Shown here: in pieces, positions 5,010-5,948 of the stretch | Position numbering within the stretch: the stretch's first letter is position 1 | How the letters are laid out: every line of letters begins with the position of its first letter | NCBI GenBank assembly: GCA_948482415.1 | Contig: CAOMFZ010000125.1 | Coordinates: 1-5,948 of the forward strand | Origin: an uncultured Mailhella sp. | GTDB lineage: Bacteria; Desulfobacterota; Desulfovibrionia; Desulfovibrionales; Desulfovibrionaceae | DNA: 5,948 bases | Reading direction: 5' to 3' | Notes under the pieces: model-generated | What the model was told of the DNA's origin: nothing | The model's database searches: none | What the model saw: only the letters and a program-made list of their open reading frames with translations | Made by a program: the position numbers and the translations under genes

Positions 5010-5948
5010 TTAATCTTCTGTGTTATCGTCCTTGCCCATGGGGACCGTATCATAGCCGACTACGGTGGCGTTATCGTCAAGGCTGACAAGGCGTATGCCC
5101 ATAGTTGCCCTGCCGTAGGAGCTGATTTCTCTGACGCCGAGGCGGATAATCTTGTTGGTGGACGTAAGCAGAACAAGGCTGTCTTCGTCGGTTACGGGAA
5201 TGGAGCCAATAACATTGCCTGTTTTTGGACTTACCTTGAAGTTGATAATACCGATACCGCCGCGGTTTTGTTTGCGATAGAGTTCGACACAGGTACGCTT
5301 GCCGTAGCCCAGTTCTGAAATGCTCATAATTTCCGTCGTGGTATCACCGTCTTTAATCGGCAGACAGCTGACAACTTCGTCATGCTTTCTCAGGCTGATG
5401 CCCTTGACCCCTGAAGCACCGCGTCCCATGGAGCGCACGTCCTGACAGGAGAAGTGGATAGCCATACCCATTTTGGTAGCCAGTACAATACTGTCGCTTT
5501 CTTCTACCTGATGGACAGCAATCAGTTCGTCATCTTCCTTGATGCTCAGGGCAATAAGTCCGCTCTTGCGGCACTTTTCATAGAGCGCCGCACTGGATTT
5601 TTTGACCATGCCGGAACGGGTGACAAAGAAGAAATGCTGATTTTCGGCAAATTCACGCACTGTAAGCACGTTAGCGACAAATTCTTCCTTATCCAGCGGC
5701 AGGAGGTTGGCAATATGCATACCCTTGGCTGTGCGGCTGCCTTCAGGCACCTGGTACACTTTGAGCTGATACATTCTGCCCTTATTGGTAAACAGGCATA
5801 AATACTGGTGATTGGTGGTAGTGATAAAGTCCTGGACAAAATCGTCATCACCGGTATTGAGACCCGCAATACCCTTGCCGCCGCGTTTTTGCTGCTGATA
5901 ATTGCCAAGGGTGGTACGCTTGATATAACCGCGGCGGGAACGCGTACT
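5010..5948 (-). CDS. gyrA: DNA gyrase subunit A, C-terminal part (5' end outside window)
   Basis: GyrA is the DNA-cleaving subunit of the A2B2 gyrase that introduces negative supercoils using ATP. The frame is open from the right edge to a TAA at 5010-5012 and gives 312 residues. Only the C-terminal beta-pinwheel that wraps DNA is present; the catalytic tyrosine lies outside the window. The GyrA box, which distinguishes gyrase from topoisomerase IV ParC, is visible as QKRGGKG (5871-5891). It is preceded by RRGYIKRT and followed by the typical blades, such as FFVTRSGMVKKS, GRGASGVKGISL and SYGRATMGIRLVSL. The protein ends in a short acidic tail (KDDNTED). A later ATG at 5772-5774 is internal and not a start, because homologous gyrase sequence continues upstream without a stop. 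The stop codon is followed within four bases by a strong inverted repeat. Identification is secure; only the 5' extent is unknown. Confidence 0.97.
   Translation of the reverse strand, partial: STRSRRGYIKRTTLGNYQQQKRGGKGIAGLNTGDDDFVQDFITTTNHQYLCLFTNKGRMYQLKVYQVPEGSRTAKGMHIANLLPLDKEEFVANVLTVREFAENQHFFFVTRSGMVKKSSAALYEKCRKSGLIALSIKEDDELIAVHQVEESDSIVLATKMGMAIHFSCQDVRSMGRGASGVKGISLRKHDEVVSCLPIKDGDTTTEIMSISELGYGKRTCVELYRKQNRGGIGIINFKVSPKTGNVIGSIPVTDEDSLVLLTSTNKIIRLGVREISSYGRATMGIRLVSLDDNATVVGYDTVPMGKDDNTED

Noticed and set aside
4841..5053. N-terminal extension of the TPR protein to an upstream ATG at 5053
   Set aside because: It would overlap gyrA and read through the terminator and hairpins, and it would bury the obvious signal peptide.

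Overview
The window carries four protein-coding regions, all on the minus strand, so they are described right to left in transcription order. They are the 3' part of gyrA (DNA gyrase subunit A), a secreted tetratricopeptide-repeat (TPR) protein, a membrane sensor histidine kinase, and an NtrC-type response regulator. No rRNA, tRNA, CRISPR array or transposase gene was seen. The sequence suggests a Gram-negative bacterium, most likely a moderately AT-rich relative of Desulfovibrio. The grounds are the bacterial-enhancer-binding type of regulator paired with a Cache-like sensor kinase, a Sec-exported TPR protein next to gyrA, and G/C-run hairpins between genes. This assignment is an inference from gene style, not from a marker gene.

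Right part (4850-5948): the gyrA reading frame enters from the right edge and covers the C-terminal DNA-wrapping domain. Its stop is followed at once by a two-hairpin element (about 4933-5009), then by a good intrinsic terminator (4851-4884) that ends only a few bases before the TPR gene's ribosome-binding region. The TPR gene (4022-4840) encodes a 272-residue exported protein.

Middle part (3284-4021): about 740 bases without an intact gene, but highly structured. They contain two copies of a hairpin-rich mosaic repeat (3298-3638 and 3863-4021), a second copy of the gyrA-flanking two-hairpin element in the opposite orientation (3647-3728), and a 94-base duplicate of the 3' end of the TPR gene (3762-3855). 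That duplicate differs from the intact gene at four positions, all synonymous. The order is repeat, two-hairpin element, TPR fragment, repeat, TPR gene, which points to past duplication or recombination, or to an assembly join between strain variants.

Left part (1-3283): a two-component pair. The kinase (1634-3283) has two membrane segments around a periplasmic sensor, a complete HisKA/HATPase core and a highly charged tail. The regulator (158-1531) has a normal receiver and a Fis-type DNA-binding domain. Its AAA+ domain, however, lacks a recognisable GAFTGA sigma-54 contact loop and has changed Walker B and sensor I residues. Between the two genes lies a decayed copy of part of a receiver domain (1559-1637). 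The kinase presumably phosphorylates Asp54 of the regulator. The regulator probably does not activate sigma-54 promoters in the usual way and may act at sigma-70 promoters or as a repressor.
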